A stretch of DNA of 64,000 bases from Hysterium pulicare CBS 123377 (lineage: Eukaryota; Ascomycota; Dothideomycetes; Hysteriales; Hysteriaceae), in the NCBI GenBank assembly GCA_000467715.1, contig AJFK01000010.1, positions 1 to 64,000 of the forward strand, read 5' to 3'. Both the position numbers and the translations under genes were made by a program. Under the pieces are notes generated by a model, which did no database searches, was not told where the DNA came from, and was given only the letters and a program-made list of their open reading frames with translations. This document shows positions 1-12,961 of this stretch, piece after piece. Numbering within the stretch: the stretch's first letter is position 1; every line of letters starts with the position of its first letter.

Positions 1-849
1 TTTTTTTGTGGTAATGATGTGGGCAGATAGATGGTCTCTGGAGATTGATGGGTTCGAGAGAAGAGAGGATGCAATCGGAACTTTTCTTTCAGGGAAAGAA
101 ACACGAATGGTTGGATGGATGGGCGGGCTCTCGTATACCCCTTCTTTTACAGATCTTCTATCTTTGTTTAAGGTTGTTCTAGTCTCCTTTTCCCTTGTAC
201 TATTCCAAGGTTGTATTGGTAGCTCTAGTCTAGTCCTGTCTAGCGGGTTTCCTTTCCTCCGCTAGATTTCTTTCTAGTAGTCTTGAGATAATAGGAGGGA
301 CATCGCAGCTTATGCTGAGTTTTTTGCAAGATTTTGTGGAGGTTGTGCTTGTGCTTGTGGAATGGTGGGCGAGGTGGTTGAGCTAGCGCCTTGGCGCAGG
401 CCTTTGCTTCTCCTGCGCTCTTTGCTTTACTCCTCGATGGAACAAACACTCAACCTTCTTTCTCCTTTTTTTTTGCCCTGTCATAACCGTCGCTGTGCGA
501 ATATATCTGGTAGCTATACTGCTGATCTTTAACCAGAGGACAAAGTTAACAAATAACGTCGTCGATGTCAGCGTACGCCATACATTAATCAATCCCCTTT
601 ACTTGAAGATCGATCAACCCGAAGTTCATCGCCTTCAGGAGTAAATCCCAGAGAGAGTTCACTTGGGATGTACTACGCTGTCCTCGTAGTAGAGTACTTT
701 GGCGCCGCTGATACGGTAACTAGACTTCTACCAAAGCTTTAAACCCCAGCACAAATTAGGTGTTGTGAAGACACGAGTCGAAAGGTACGTAATCGATGGG
801 CTCTTAGCTACGCTGTGCTGTCTTCCATATCCAGCTCATGTTCGAAGAT
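1..849. other. Intergenic / 3' flank, no gene seen
   Basis: No open frame here has a recognisable motif or credible splice continuation. The stretch is T-rich at its left edge. Its right part would be the 3' untranslated region of the minus-strand HET gene. Confidence 0.6.
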
Positions 850-3066
850 TCATACCAGAACGATGTCTTGCTCCTTAAATGAGCTCAACTTGAACGCCTC
901 TCCATGCATCAGTCCATGAATATATGCATGTCCAACAAGCGTGAATACTTCCTCTCCATCTCGTACTTCGGGTCTCACTATAAAGGGTATGGGCCCTCCA
1001 AACAGTATCGCTACACGATCTCCCTTCTTTGCACCGCCAGGAACCAGTCCAATATACCCATCTTCAGTGACGCAAAATGATCGACCGTAGGCCGGCTGTG
1101 CAACATGCCGGCTGAGCTCAGTCGTTTGTTGCTCGAATGCGTTCGCCCGAGCCTCGTCGGGGTTTTTGCTATACTTTGATCCAAAATATCCCATAGTGGC
1201 CTGGAATCCTGCTCGGAGATGCCGAATATCACCTTCTGAGACGTTGTTCGGAGGGCCGCGAACCAAAGTCCGGAAAAATACTTCCAGGACATCTTCATTG
1301 GTGGGGTAGCTTTCTACATGAAAACATAGCATGATACCCTCAATTATGAACCGGTGGAAGTCCTCGCGCGATATTAAGTTGTGTGGTATGTTTTCTATTG
1401 CTTGCTTGAAAGAGTCGTGTCGGAGGGATGTGCTTAGCTGATCAATTGTGCTCAGAACCGCGCCGCGCACTTTAAGACGAGTGGAATGATCTATCAGGCT
1501 GGCATCGGCGGGTTTTGTACCAGATGCTGTGAAAGAAGTTCTGACTAGGATGTCAATATCTCCTTCATCTACACGTCGTGACCAGTCCTGTACTAATGAG
1601 TGGCCACATACACTTTAATTGCATGATTGACTCACCGGGACCCAGGAGGGAATATCAAGCGTTTTCGACCTCCTGCTGTCACATTGATAGAGCATATCAA
1701 TCCCTTGCCCCTTTTCGACAAATAATTTGGCAAAAGTTGTATACACGACCCTTTCATCGTCATGTTCACGGTATGTTACGTAGTTTAGGAACTGGTCGCC
1801 ATCAGACGCCAAACCGATCATTCCGTAGACCTTGTCTCTTGGATCCGACGCATGAGTTGCACGAGATCGCATCAACTTATGTAGCAGCCGATGTTCCAAT
1901 GCCGGTCCCTCTAACTCCTTCGTAATGGCAACTCTATGATGTATCATCTGCCCAAAAGCATAGAATCCTTCCGCTGCAGTAACGCCGAGGTCATTCTCGT
2001 TCTGAATGGGGGAGATGTAGGCCATGTTAACGTTATTGCCGAACGAATTCAGGTAATGCCAGCAGTCCGCAACCCTGACTTCCTCGAACATCAGATTCCC
2101 GAATGTAAGTTTCATTTTCCGTGATAACGCGAATTCTTGGATGACCCAAAGGCGTTGGAAGTACAGTGACGCAAAAAACTGGGTCCAGATGCTCCAGACC
2201 TTATCGTCCTTTGATGGCATGCCGTAGCTTTCCAGGGTCTGAGGACCCTTTCTTGTCAAAAGCTCCTCTTGTGATGCCAAGTCTATCGGATTTATACTCG
2301 CCAGGGTGCCGCCCAGTGGAGAATCATCGATCCCGTCCTCGGCTTCGCCAGACTGTTTTACTACTGCTTCACATGCTTCGCCCGCCTTTGTAATAGTTTC
2401 CACCAACTTGATGAACTCCACCTCTGCTCCTCCCGGAAGGCCAAGATCTCCAACCACCAGTTCCGCTTGCTTGTACACTCGACTCATGATCTTCACCTGG
2501 CCCTCACGCTCCTTGGTATCCGCCTGATTGATGCAGATGGCATCTGCCCAAACAAGCCGACCCTGACGCGCAGGCTTTGTTATCTTGACGGATTTCGATA
2601 TAGAGTTGTGCGTTACTATGGTTGCCCGTAGCTTGTGCAATGCATTATAGAGATTGCGACCAACGAGAAACGGCTTCCCATCGAGCAAAATGATATCCGG
2701 ATCATCCTGATTGCCCCATACATACGAGAGAGCCGTGTACTTTTGAAACGGATGAAGGCGCGGCTGATCATTCGAGGGGTCGAAATAAACATGCGTCGGT
2801 ATCGTGAATGTTAAGGGCTCTTCGTCATCGTTGTCGCTATCTAATTGCGCAAAAGATGACGAAGAGATGGCCCTTGGAAGCTCTGGTCGACCCGGTGGAG
2901 AGTTCTCAAGGTCCCAGTCTGCGTCGAGATCTATGGGCATCATGGAGCAAGTTATTGGACCCCCGTGGGGCGCCAGGACGAGGATTCTGATCTCGGTCGG
3001 CTTCGTGAGCGGCGCATATTCGAAGCTGTCGTTGAGACCCATTCTTTCGCGATATAGATTGAGCAA
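850..3066 (-). CDS. HET-domain heterokaryon-incompatibility protein, intact
   Basis: Predicted 722 residues in two exons (3066-1636 and 1587-850) around a 48-nt intron; the join restores the family motif PSWVPDWS. The HET domain (PF06985) starts at YTALSYVWG (residues 110-118) and continues through VWADAICINQAD (172-183). The motif DPRDKVYGMIGLASD follows later. The C-terminus has the usual tail (GRSFCVTEDGYIGLVPGGA, then VGHAYIHGLMHGEAF). HET proteins trigger cell death after fusion of unlike hyphae or during self/non-self sensing; the partner cannot be told from sequence. Residues 60-105 are an acidic, Ser-rich insert before the domain. The length and unbroken frame suggest a functional gene, unlike the decayed HET gene near 24 kb. 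It is transcribed away from the metal ATPase. Confidence 0.92.
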
Positions 3067-3726
3067 GAATGAATGCTACTGGTACTGTACTTATGCACAA
3101 GGACGGAATGATCAGACTTTAGGTCCAGCTCTCGTTCTGCGGCTTACCTTTCAAAGGTTCTCGGCAGGCAGCAATGCTTTGTGAGGTCAGCCTCGAATTG
3201 GCCCCGTTACGTTCATTGGATACGTAGCGAAATCCTTTGCACCGAAACTCTGCAAGCTCATGCATTAACCGTTATGCATTCTGTGTTGTGCATCTTCCTC
3301 TACCCCACTACCTCTATCCTGTGCGTGATCGGGTTTGGTGTGGAGCGCTGCTGTGTATCTACAAGACTTCGCAACTCTGAACCCATTTTAGTCGGAAAGC
3401 AGCAGCAGCTTTACCTTTTACTTGTTTATGGTCAGGTCAGGGCCGCGAAACTTCAATCGCTTCGAAATGGTTTCTCCGTTGTTTGTTGTCGGGACGAGAG
3501 AGCTGTAACACGATCGCCTTGTGGTTAGAATATGCTTGGAGGCTTGGAACCCCGCCCGCCGCTACTTCGTAGAGTATATCTTCCGCCTTCACCGACACCC
3601 CTCTACTGCTTAACTTCAACCCAACCAGCCGGCCTGTAATTCCCTACACGCCTACATCGGGTTCCGCGCCTCGATAGTTTGCCTACTACCTCTACCTATC
3701 TATTTATAATCGCTCTCGAATCTGCC
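3067..3726. promoter_or_regulatory. Divergent promoter region of HET gene and metal ATPase
   Basis: This 660-bp gap separates two divergently transcribed genes and must hold both promoters. A weak A/T-rich element (tatttataatc) lies about 25 bp before the ATPase start codon, which is close for a TATA box. I see no metal-response element that I could name with confidence. Confidence 0.45.
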
Positions 3727-6700
3727 ATGGGATGCTGTGGCGCCAATGAAGCGGCACCTGTCAACGAGAACCAGGTCAGGTCCGGTTCTTGTGCTGCTGA
3801 AGACTCGTCCAACAACAACGCCTCTGTTGCTGCCTCCTGCGTGGACGAATGCTGCTCGCCAGATGCCCACGCCGCTTCCCCTGACAACACATCTGAAGGC
3901 GAATCGTGCCGGGACGAATGCTGCTCTTCGGAGCCCAAAGCTAAGACTGCTGGAGACCAGTCTGACGCCGAGTCGTGCAATGGCGGATGCTGCGCTCCGG
4001 AGGCCCTAGCAAAACTTGATCAGAAGTCGGACGCCGATTCTTGCAAGGAGGGTTGTTGTGCTCTGAGTAGCAAATCTGCTTTGAAGCTGGACACTATTAA
4101 TGACCCCTGCCGGGATGACTGCTGCACTTCAAAAGCTAATAGTGCCGTCAAAAACTTAGATGCCTGCTGTGATGGAAACGAGAAGAATTGTTGCGATGGT
4201 GAGTAACTCGACATACGTATAGACCATCCAACATCTGAGACACTTTTCAACTAACGAACCTTCGTTTAGAGTCCTGCCTTGATAGATTAGCCGCTCGCGA
4301 ATGCCAGGACACCTGTGGCAAGGCTGAGAAAGGTGGGCACAATACAGGCCGAAGAAGAGTCCATCAATTGAATCAGCGACTAATCCACTCTACAGCCGGC
4401 GAGTCTTTCGCCAAATCTTACAACTCTGGCGATGATTGCTGTTCCAATACGAAGCGCGGCGATGCTTGTGACTACCATATCAAGAAAACCAGGTCACGAT
4501 GGAGACTGGAGGCCCTCGGCTGCATTTGCCGCACTTTACTCGCCTTGAACCAAGAGTCTTGCTGCGCTCCGTCCAAACGGGCTGCTAGAAAACGTTATTC
4601 TACGCACAACAGCTCGAGATCGTCTATCGGCGTGCCGGCACAAGGTGTTTCGACTTCTTCTTGCGCCGGGAATGAGACCAAGTCTGGCTCGGTCAAACTC
4701 AGAAGCCGCACCAGTGCAAAGGGATGTGGTTCTGCGACCGGTAACGCCAAGTCCAAAGTTTGCCAGGATGCCTGCTGCTCTGTGGCTGAAGTTGCGATCT
4801 CAGAGAAAGACAGTTGTTGTGACCGCGTCGCGTGCGATGAGAAGCCGTCGAAGCGAGTCAAGGACGAACTACGTGAGATCTCTAAAATTCCTGGCTTTGG
4901 ACAGACCATCGACCTTGAGAAAGGTGCAGCTGGCACAGAACACGTCGTCGTCAGTATCTCAGGTATGACTTGTACCGGATGCGAGACGAAGCTCAATCGA
5001 TCGCTTGCGAACCTCTCATCAATCAAGAACCTAAAGACCAGCCTCGTTCTTGCACGTGCTGAGTTTGATGTCGATCTCACAGTCTCTTCAGCCATGGACA
5101 CGATTCGCCATATCGAGCGAACTACTGAATTCAAGTGTGCCAGGATCGCAGGTGTTGGTGCTGAATTGGAAGTCATTCCCAGCGGGGATATGAAAGACTT
5201 TTTACACCAAGATCTGCCACCTGGGGTCACTTCCTTGGAGAAGCTTGATAAGCAGGCTGTTCGCGTCCTGTTTGATCCTAACATCATTGGAGCTCGACGC
5301 CTCCTCGACGAGCTCCATTTGCCCGCCAAACTTGCTCCTTCGAAGGGAGATCCGAGCCTTGTAGCTGGCAGCAGGCATGTCCGTTTTGTCGGCTTGATGA
5401 CTTTGGTATCGGCACTCCTAACCATTCCAGTGCTCGTCCTTGCCTGGGTGCCACTTCCCAAGCATCCCATTACGTACGGATCAGTCTCCTTGGCTCTAGC
5501 TACGATCGTCCAGGTTGCTATTGCTGGGCCATTTTATCCGAACACGCTCAAGGCGCTCATCTTCTCCCGTATGATTGAGATGGACTTGCTTATTGTCATG
5601 AGTACGAGTACCGCATACATCTTCTCTGTCGTGTCCTTCGCCTACATGGTTCGCGGGAAGCCTCTTTCGACCGGCCAATTCTTCGAGACGAGCACCTTGC
5701 TCGTAACGCTTATCATGGTCGGCCGTTATTGCAGCGCTTTAGCGCGGCAGAAGGCCGTCGAGTCCATCTCCATTCGGTCCCTTCAGGTCCTCACTGCGCT
5801 CCTGGTACCTGGAGATGGCAAGGAGGATATTGAGATCGACTCACGGCTGCTCCAGTATGGCGACGCGTTCAAGGTCATGCCTGATAGCCGGATTCCAACG
5901 GATGGGACAGTCATATCTGGCTCTTCCGAGGTTGATGAATCCATGATCACCGGGGAGTCGAAACCCGTCGAGAAGCACCCAGGGTCTATCGTCATTGCAG
6001 GCTCTATCAACAACAGTGGCGTCCTGCTTGTGCGCCTTACTCGCTTACCTGGTGATAATACGATTAGCACGATTGCAAATATGGTGGACGAGGCGAAGAT
6101 GTCGAAGCCCAAGTTTCAGCAGATTGCCGATAAAGTTGCGAGCTTCTTTATACCGGCTGTGCTCTTGCTTACTGTGATTACTTTTGTCGTGTGGATTATA
6201 GTAGGTATCCGAGTTCGCAGGCAGTCTTCGTCTGAAGCGGCAATCCAAGCAATCACGTATGCGATGACGGTATTGATCGTCTCGTGTCCTTGTGCTATTG
6301 GCCTCGCTGTACCAATGGTCATTGTCATTGCTGGAGGCGTGGCGGCTGAGTGTGGTGTCATTTTCAAATCAGCTCACGTGGTTGAAGTGGCTGCAAAGAC
6401 CTCCCACGTCGTTTTCGATAAGACCGGCACTCTCACACAAGGCAAGCTCTCAGTAGAGGCGGAAGAATGTTTGAGCGCAGACAAAGATGTCATCCGTGCA
6501 CAATTACTCGGTCTAGTGACCGGCGTTAAACACCCTGTCTCCATCGCTATCGCTACCTACCTTACCGATCTCGGCATCAAACCCGCTCAACTCAACGACG
6601 TAAAAACTATCACTGGGAAAGGCGTCGAAGGCATATCAAACAGCCTCCGCCTCCGCGCCGGAAACTCGCGCTGGCTACAAACTGAATCCCATCCTACGGT

Positions 6701-7346
6701 CCAATCTCTCCTTTCCCGCGGGTACACCGTCTTCTGCTTCACCATTGACAGCGAACTAGCCGCCATCTTCGCCCTTGAGGACTGCCTCCGCCCAGAGGCC
6801 CAAATCACCATCTCTAAGCTTCAAGCCCGCGGCATAAGAGTCTCTATCGTCAGCGGCGACGATGCGGGCGCCGTGCACTCCATCGCCGCAAGACTCGGCA
6901 TCAACCCCGATTCCGTGCGCGCAAAATGCAGTCCCGCAGATAAACGCGACTACCTCAAAAACCTGACAGACAACAACCCCAAAGCCATAACAATCTTCTG
7001 CGGCGACGGAACCAACGACGCCGTCGCCCTAGCCCAAGCCACCATCGGCGTACACATCAACGATACCTCAGACGTGGCACAAAGCGCCGCGGACGTCGTT
7101 CTCGTGCGACCGGACCTCACTGGTCTGCTTGTTCTCATGGACCTCTCGAGAGCGGCTGTGCTCCGGATCAAGTTCAATTTCGCGTGGAGCTTTGTGTATA
7201 ATCTCTTTGCGATATTGTTGGCGGCGGGGGCATTTGTGCATGCGAGGATTCCGCCCGAGTATGCCGGGTTGGGGGAGCTGGTGAGTGTGTTGCCGGTTAT
7301 TGGAATTGCGGTGGGGTTGAGGTGGGTTAGGTTTCGGAGGGGTTGA
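3727..7346 (+). CDS. PCA1-like P1B heavy-metal (Cu/Cd) transporting ATPase with CC-repeat N-terminus
   Basis: Predicted 1182 residues in two exons (3727-4198, 4270-7346; 71-nt intron). The first in-frame ATG is at 3727. Residues about 30-160 hold five spaced C-x3-CC units followed by more Cys pairs, resembling a metallothionein. More CC pairs run to about residue 365. One HMA domain follows (GMTCTGC near 388), then the P-type core: TGES near 717, membrane metal site SCPC near 828, phosphorylation motif DKTGT near 873, the HP motif of P1B pumps near 911, and GDGTND near 1069. SCPC rather than plain CPC plus a Cys-rich extension matches the PCA1/PcaA branch, whose yeast and Aspergillus members export cadmium or bind copper. 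It should sit in the plasma or vacuolar membrane and expel or sequester metal. Cd versus Cu cannot be settled from sequence. Confidence 0.93.
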
Positions 7347-8001
7347 TGGGGGGCTTAAGTAGTGAGCTTTGAGGATGGGGGTGAGGGGGGCTTGAGGGAG
7401 GGAGGGTAGAGGTACGGCTGCGGAATCGATGTGTCAACTTTTAAGACCATGCTAGTCCTTTGAGATGATTCAAGCAAGCCGAATCATTCTTGGAGTTTTT
7501 CGGCGCCAGATTATGCTGAAGTGTCTTATTCATCGACGAAACCTCGCCTTGGAAATTATCAGACTCCTCGAAACCGTGCCCTCAACTTTGGAAAAATGAT
7601 CTCGAAGATATGCTTTGGTGGTTTTGAGATTCATAGAATTTAGGTTACATTCGCTGTGTTTCGATCCCGGAACTCCCTTCCAAAAATGTGCATCTTAGGC
7701 ATACGACAAGCCCTCTCAGGCTCGACCGGGTATTGTGTGTTGCGTGCTGAGCTCAGCGCGAGCAGGCAGCCGAGAAACATTTCAGATAAAACATCCACTT
7801 CGCTCCATTGTAGGAATTTGGAAGTCACGCTTGAAAGCAGTCAAATTTTTTTTCCGAAACTTGTCGCATGAAATCCTACCTTCGACTTCTTGAAATTATG
7901 AGAGAGAAGTAGACCTTAAGCTTGGACCATGAATCTAGTACAACGAAGGGGAAGAGAGCAGGTTGGAGAACTTGAAGGATGAAGTGGAAGTGAGGGAGCA
8001 T
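7347..8001. other. Intergenic, no gene seen
   Basis: The left part is a G-rich 3' flank of the ATPase. The right part would be the promoter of the phosphatase. Short frames here show no motif. Confidence 0.5.
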
Positions 8002-8898
8002 ATGTGGGAGATCAAAGCTGTGCCGGGACTTTTTATAGGAGAGTGCGTTGCCTAGTCCCTTTTCTTTTCTTCTTCCTACTCATCTCCACTTATTCTTCCT
8101 CTCGTGAGCCGCACACATTTCAACCCTCGCTAACTCGGAAGCAATCTTTCGTGGTGCTTGCTAACATAGCAAAACTGCGCCGTTGCACCCCGCGATACTT
8201 CTCTTCTCAAAGAGGAAAACATCACACACGTCCTTACGCTGCGAAAGGATGGACGGCCGAAGTTTGAAGATGATGATGGGATCTTAGCTCATAAGATTGT
8301 TGAGATCAAAGATGACCCGTTGGAAGATCTCCTCATCCTCCTCGACTCAATCTGCGTTTTCATTGATGAGGGGTTGGGTGTCCGACATCCAGGCTTTCGT
8401 AATTCCAACACCGGCGAGCAGCCGAACCTCGAGGAGGCACCACTTAAGGAACCAAAAGATGAGAGCGATAATCAACAGAGGAGGGGAGGTGTACTTGTTC
8501 ATTGCATTCAGGGTATATCTCGCTCCGGCGCCGTGGTAATCGCATACCTAATGCGCCGTTTCCACCTCACCTACTCCTCAGCCTTATCCCTCGCGCAAGA
8601 GCCTAGATCCATGATAACGCCAAATCAGGGGTTTGGGAAGCAACTTAGGATATGGGAGTTTCTGGGGTATAAGGTCTATGAGGAGCCAGCGACTGGGTCT
8701 GTGGAAAGTGATGCAAGTGAACGAAAAGAAAAACAAGCATTTATAGCCTGGAAGAAAGAAAGGAATGCATTGATGGGGAGGGGAGAAGAAGAGGTTAATA
8801 GAGTGAGGTTTAAGGCTATGGCGGGGATGGCGGCGGAGTTTGGGAGGGGGAGGAATGATGCTGTGGGTAATGATGAGGGAGATGAGAATGAGAAGTGA
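8002..8898 (+). CDS. Dual-specificity protein phosphatase
   Basis: The downstream exon (from about 8170) contains ENITHVLTL, a long helix segment, and the Cys-phosphatase signature HCIQGISRSG (HCxxGxxRS/T), so this is a DSP-type tyrosine/serine phosphatase (PF00782). A short first exon starting at 8002 gives MWEIKAVPGLFIGE, which matches the usual GLxIG opening of the family. The join is uncertain: the only phase-compatible intron I find is about 8047-8169 with a weak gttgcc donor and a ctaacatag acceptor. About 40 polar residues are inserted before the catalytic loop. The C-terminal 60 residues are Lys/Glu-rich and probably disordered. The substrate is unknown. Confidence 0.8.
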
Positions 8899-10272
8899 GG
8901 GGCGAGCAGTGGGGGATGGGAGATGGTAAAGGAGATGGAGGAGAAGTGGATAGGAAGTTGATTAGAGGGGAGGTTGGGGTGGTGAGTCGAGAGTCTTAAA
9001 AAATTGATGAACATTAACCTTAGATGGCGGCAAAGCAGACCCAGCTCTGAAACCAGCATCCTAATACTCTCTGGTTACAGCAAGCGTTTCGTATCGGAAA
9101 AAAATACGTATTCTATCATGTTTTCTTCACGTCTGACATTTCTATCGCGAAACCTCCACTGGACTTTCCTGTTGCTCTTTGACATCAATACTGAGTGTTG
9201 GTGGCGGAATTCTCACCCAACAGAACTTCGTAGATTCTCACTACTGGAGCTCTATGTACGAGAATGACCAGGCTCTATTCGACAGCAGCTTGGGTCTCAC
9301 TCGAACCCAACCGCGCAGGCGTTTCTCCAAGGGGGCGCAAGCAGTCCTTTTCATATTCTGCTGGAGCAGAAACTCCTGGAGAGGAACTTGTTTTCCCCTA
9401 ACGCCCCCACGAAACACGGAAGAGGGAGAGTTAGTCGGGGGGGAACGGCCGATACAAAACCTGACATTTCTATGGAAACATGACGTTGATGCCGCGTCAG
9501 TATACGATTGACGTCAAAAGCACATGTGGAGATGATGGCCGCAGATGTGTCATTCTATTCTACGAGTGGCTTCACAAACCAGATGATGAGGATGGTCGAC
9601 GAATTGATTTACCCAGATTATTTTGTTCGGGGGGAAAGCCCTTTTGAAGCATCTTCATAGCAACTTTGACCTCGACCATAACGCCATTTCACGCAAGTAT
9701 TGACTCCGAGAGACATATGTTGCAGAAAGCTAATGAATCTAGTAATCGTATGCGATGACTGATAACAGAGTCATAAGATCCTCCCGCCCATACACATCCT
9801 TCGCGAGACTGGTGTGACCTCCTGGGCGTCTGAAATTGTCTTGATAAGATTTACAACTCTAGAGCTATGTACGATCTGCACCATCGAAAAACGCACAATG
9901 AGACCGAACTACATAATGCCAGGTGCTGTATGTGACAATAATACCACACGCGGGATAACCCTAGTGACGTGGACAAGAGCTGGTGAAGTCCTCAAATCCT
10001 AATACCAACGAGTGAATGTTGACTCCACGCATGAGTCCATTCATACAATAACGTACACCGTCCGGTTTCAAGTCATGAGTTCCCATTTTAGAACGTGGGA
10101 CACTCTATCAAACAACCATACTTGGACCTTCTAACAACAACTCTGAACGTCTTCCATATTCCATCGATACCACATCAAAACCCCTACGAATAAGTTTCTA
10201 CCTTTTGATTTCATAGCTGCCGCATACCACTAAAAGAATACATTAATCATACCTCAAACCGAACCAGCGGAG
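8899..10272. other. Intergenic, no gene seen
   Basis: 1.37 kb without a convincing coding region on either strand. Open frames are under 110 codons and have no recognisable motif or splice partner. Confidence 0.5.
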
Positions 10273-10826
10273 ATGTGCTTTCACAACCACACCCAACACC
10301 ACGGCTGCGGCCACCTCGGCGAAATGTACTGGGAACCCTACACACTTTGTGAAACGGCCGAGCAGAAACTCAAAGACATATACAACAAGGCTTCTGACGG
10401 TTCTAGATTGCCTTATTCCTCTGCCACTTCTCCACCACACACAATCCAACCTATGCGTAACCAAGAATCGAAACCCCGCAAACGTGTCGCTTGCTTCTCC
10501 ATCACCTCTCTCATGCAAAGATTTACCACTCCATCTCATGCGCCTGGGAACAGAAGGTCAGTGTCACCCCAAGCAGATTACTGGACCTCGACTAATGGAG
10601 AGTTTCCAGAACTAGTCCGCGTGGTCTGTTGGACTCCGAATGGGCGGCTGTGAAGTGCGGGACATTAAATCAAAGGGACCTCTCGAGCTCAAATAAAGAT
10701 GTTTGTCGAGGATGTCAGGATACTATAATGATGATGCGGCGGATGATTCAGACGTATGATAGTACTGGGAGCGTGAAGGGTACTGAGGCTTTTGAGCAGT
10801 ATTTGAAAAGGGAGTTGGGGGAGTGA
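10273..10826 (+). CDS. Small Cys/His protein, unknown function
   Basis: Predicted 166 residues in two exons (10273-10556, 10610-10826) around a 53-nt intron with gtcagt donor and ttccag acceptor; the phase is consistent. The N-terminus is rich in potential zinc ligands (MCFHNHTQHHGCGH). A further C-x2-C pair (CRGC) and a C-terminal helix follow. Small fungal proteins starting with a Cys/His run and a CGH motif are common in Pezizomycotina and have no assigned function. The middle is basic and Ser/Pro-rich. Zinc binding is an inference from ligand spacing only. Confidence 0.65.
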
Positions 10827-11638
10827 ATCACTGGATAACTTTTGATATGGAGGATATTTGAAGATGAATTAGGTTTGGCTGTTAGTGCATTTTTGAGAAT
10901 TAGGGGGTGCATGTAACCCACTGTTTATGCAACGAATCTATAGCAAGAAAGTTGGTATTTTGTATCTTCCAATATTGGACATGCCGCTTCAAAGGCTGAC
11001 TTCGGCTTTTTCGCACGGAAAGCCCCAGCACTGGCGCGGCTTTCGCAGACTGGAGCTATTTCAGACCATTTGGATGATGTCAACCCTCTCAGTTCTCACC
11101 CACTGCGAGATTTGAGCTGAGATGAATGGATATTTAACGCCTGTATAGATGAGGTGTACAACCTATGCTTAGTAAACACTGTGTTCAATCTCGTATATCC
11201 TGTTCACCTCCTCCAACATAGTAGGTTTGACCTCCGCGTTACGCACCAAAGCGCTTTCGTCACCGCGAGTCTAGCGTCTTGTTTCTTTTGTTCATATCTT
11301 TAGATACGTTTAGTCTAGAAAAGCCGTTTTATTATACATCTAAACCTATCTATGCAAGAGATAAAGGAGATCTATGGCTGTATACAATAATGAACAGCTT
11401 TCAGGTTCAAAATGATCGTGATTCATAGGAAATGTCTAAAGAGCAAATATATACACACGTCTACGCGCTACAAAGGGGTATAAAGTGCCCGCTTCTAGAA
11501 TATATACACCAGCGAACAACCAACCGGTGGTGGTCGTACTCTCCACGAAAGGATAATTTCAAAAGTCACCAGGACTCCACTTTAGAAAAAATCGAAACAC
11601 CACGCCCATCACGTCAACAAACTCTCGAGTCTCATCCC
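10827..11638. other. Intergenic between convergent genes
   Basis: These are the 3' flanks of the small Cys/His gene and the rhodopsin-domain gene. A plus-strand open frame at 11432-11956 overlaps the last exon of the minus-strand gene and is its shadow. Confidence 0.5.
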
Positions 11639-12961
11639 TCACTTAGCAACGCCAACCCCCTTCCCACTCGCCGTCTCCTGCTGCACCTCCACCGAGCTCG
11701 TGACAAAGATCTCCCTAGGCTTTACAATATGTTCCTCGGAGTGCGAAGTCGTTGCGTCTCCTCTCGTAGCTGTGGAGAAGTTGGTCAGTTTGACGGCGCC
11801 CCTTCGCTGCGCGCTGAGATGCGAGGGGCCGCGTTGATAGGCGCCGTTGTAGGCGTAGCGGTCGGAATAGCCGTTGCGGGAGTTGACGGCGGCGCGGTAA
11901 AAGACAGCGAAGGCGGGGAGACAGCCTATTATGACAGCTATTTTTGGGTATGTTAGAGATGTTGAGATTGGGTGGGGTGAGGGTTAGGGGAGGAGGAAAA
12001 GTGGGAGTGGGAACATACCTATTGCTGATTCTACGATTGCCCAGAAGATGAGCCATGTTGGTGCGGGTGATTTTTGTGTCTTGCCTTGTTCGACGCCTAG
12101 TTGGACTACTCGGATGACGGCGGTCACGATGCAGATTATGCCAATGCAGAAGACACCTCCGATGCTAAGTTTTTGGGATAAGGGCATTTGAAGGCTCCAA
12201 ATCAGACCGAGGGGGAGGACCATGACTACTGATGTCAGCTATGGAATGGGAAGTTAGCTATAGTAACGTACTCATGATATCGGAAATGACATCCACTGCG
12301 AAAGCATAATATAGACTGGCAATTTGGGCATGAACATCTCTTGGCGTGGAACAGGCGCCTATTAAATCGTTAGAAGAGTATAGTCTTGAGAAGGATTGGT
12401 AAAGGGGGATTGTACCAACGGTGAACCAGGCGTGAATACTGCTGCAAGAGGTTATATTCGAGATGATTGCTCCAATCAATGTCTTGAGAAGTTAGCTCAG
12501 ACTCATCAAGCGGGTAGAAAACCAAGACTTACAATACCGCAAAACACCGTCACAACCCACCACCAAATCATATACTTTTTAACTCCTATCATGAGGCGTC
12601 TGTACAGAGCCAATAGCGAAGCCTTGACCGTCCAAAGGCAGATGAACAGCATCATACTATCCACGAAGAAGATCTTGGTGACTTTCAAAGCGTCATCCAT
12701 AAGCTCTGGATAGGGTTGTTCGAGGCCCGCCTGTATGGCCTGCGCCTTATATACAATGGGTACTGCAACAAGATACAAGACGGTTAGGATGAGATAGAAG
12801 ACGTATGATAGAAAGACCAGGAAATCTTCAGCTTGAAATCGTCGTCCATGTTGCCAGCGGAGTATGAAGCGAGTGACTACAAATGCGGATGTTATAGTGA
12901 TCATCGCATACGCCGTGCTCCTCAGACGAGGAAGGGTGATATAGGTGTTGGATCCAGACAT
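11639..12961 (-). CDS. Fungal rhodopsin-domain (7TM) integral membrane protein
   Basis: Predicted 363 residues in five exons: 12961-12533, 12482-12416, 12358-12272, 12228-12019, 11937-11639. All introns (43-81 nt) keep phase. The N-terminal part has several hydrophobic helices with FILRW and the acidic EDFLVFLSYV segment. A later helix pair matches the LxWxLQMPLxxKL motif of the fungal rhodopsin-like family (PF20684). The cytosolic tail (about 95 residues) is hydrophilic, with a Tyr-rich stretch and a basic C-terminus. Related proteins are linked to plant surface sensing or remain uncharacterised; no retinal-binding lysine can be claimed. The acceptor at 12229 is the least certain join. Confidence 0.85.
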
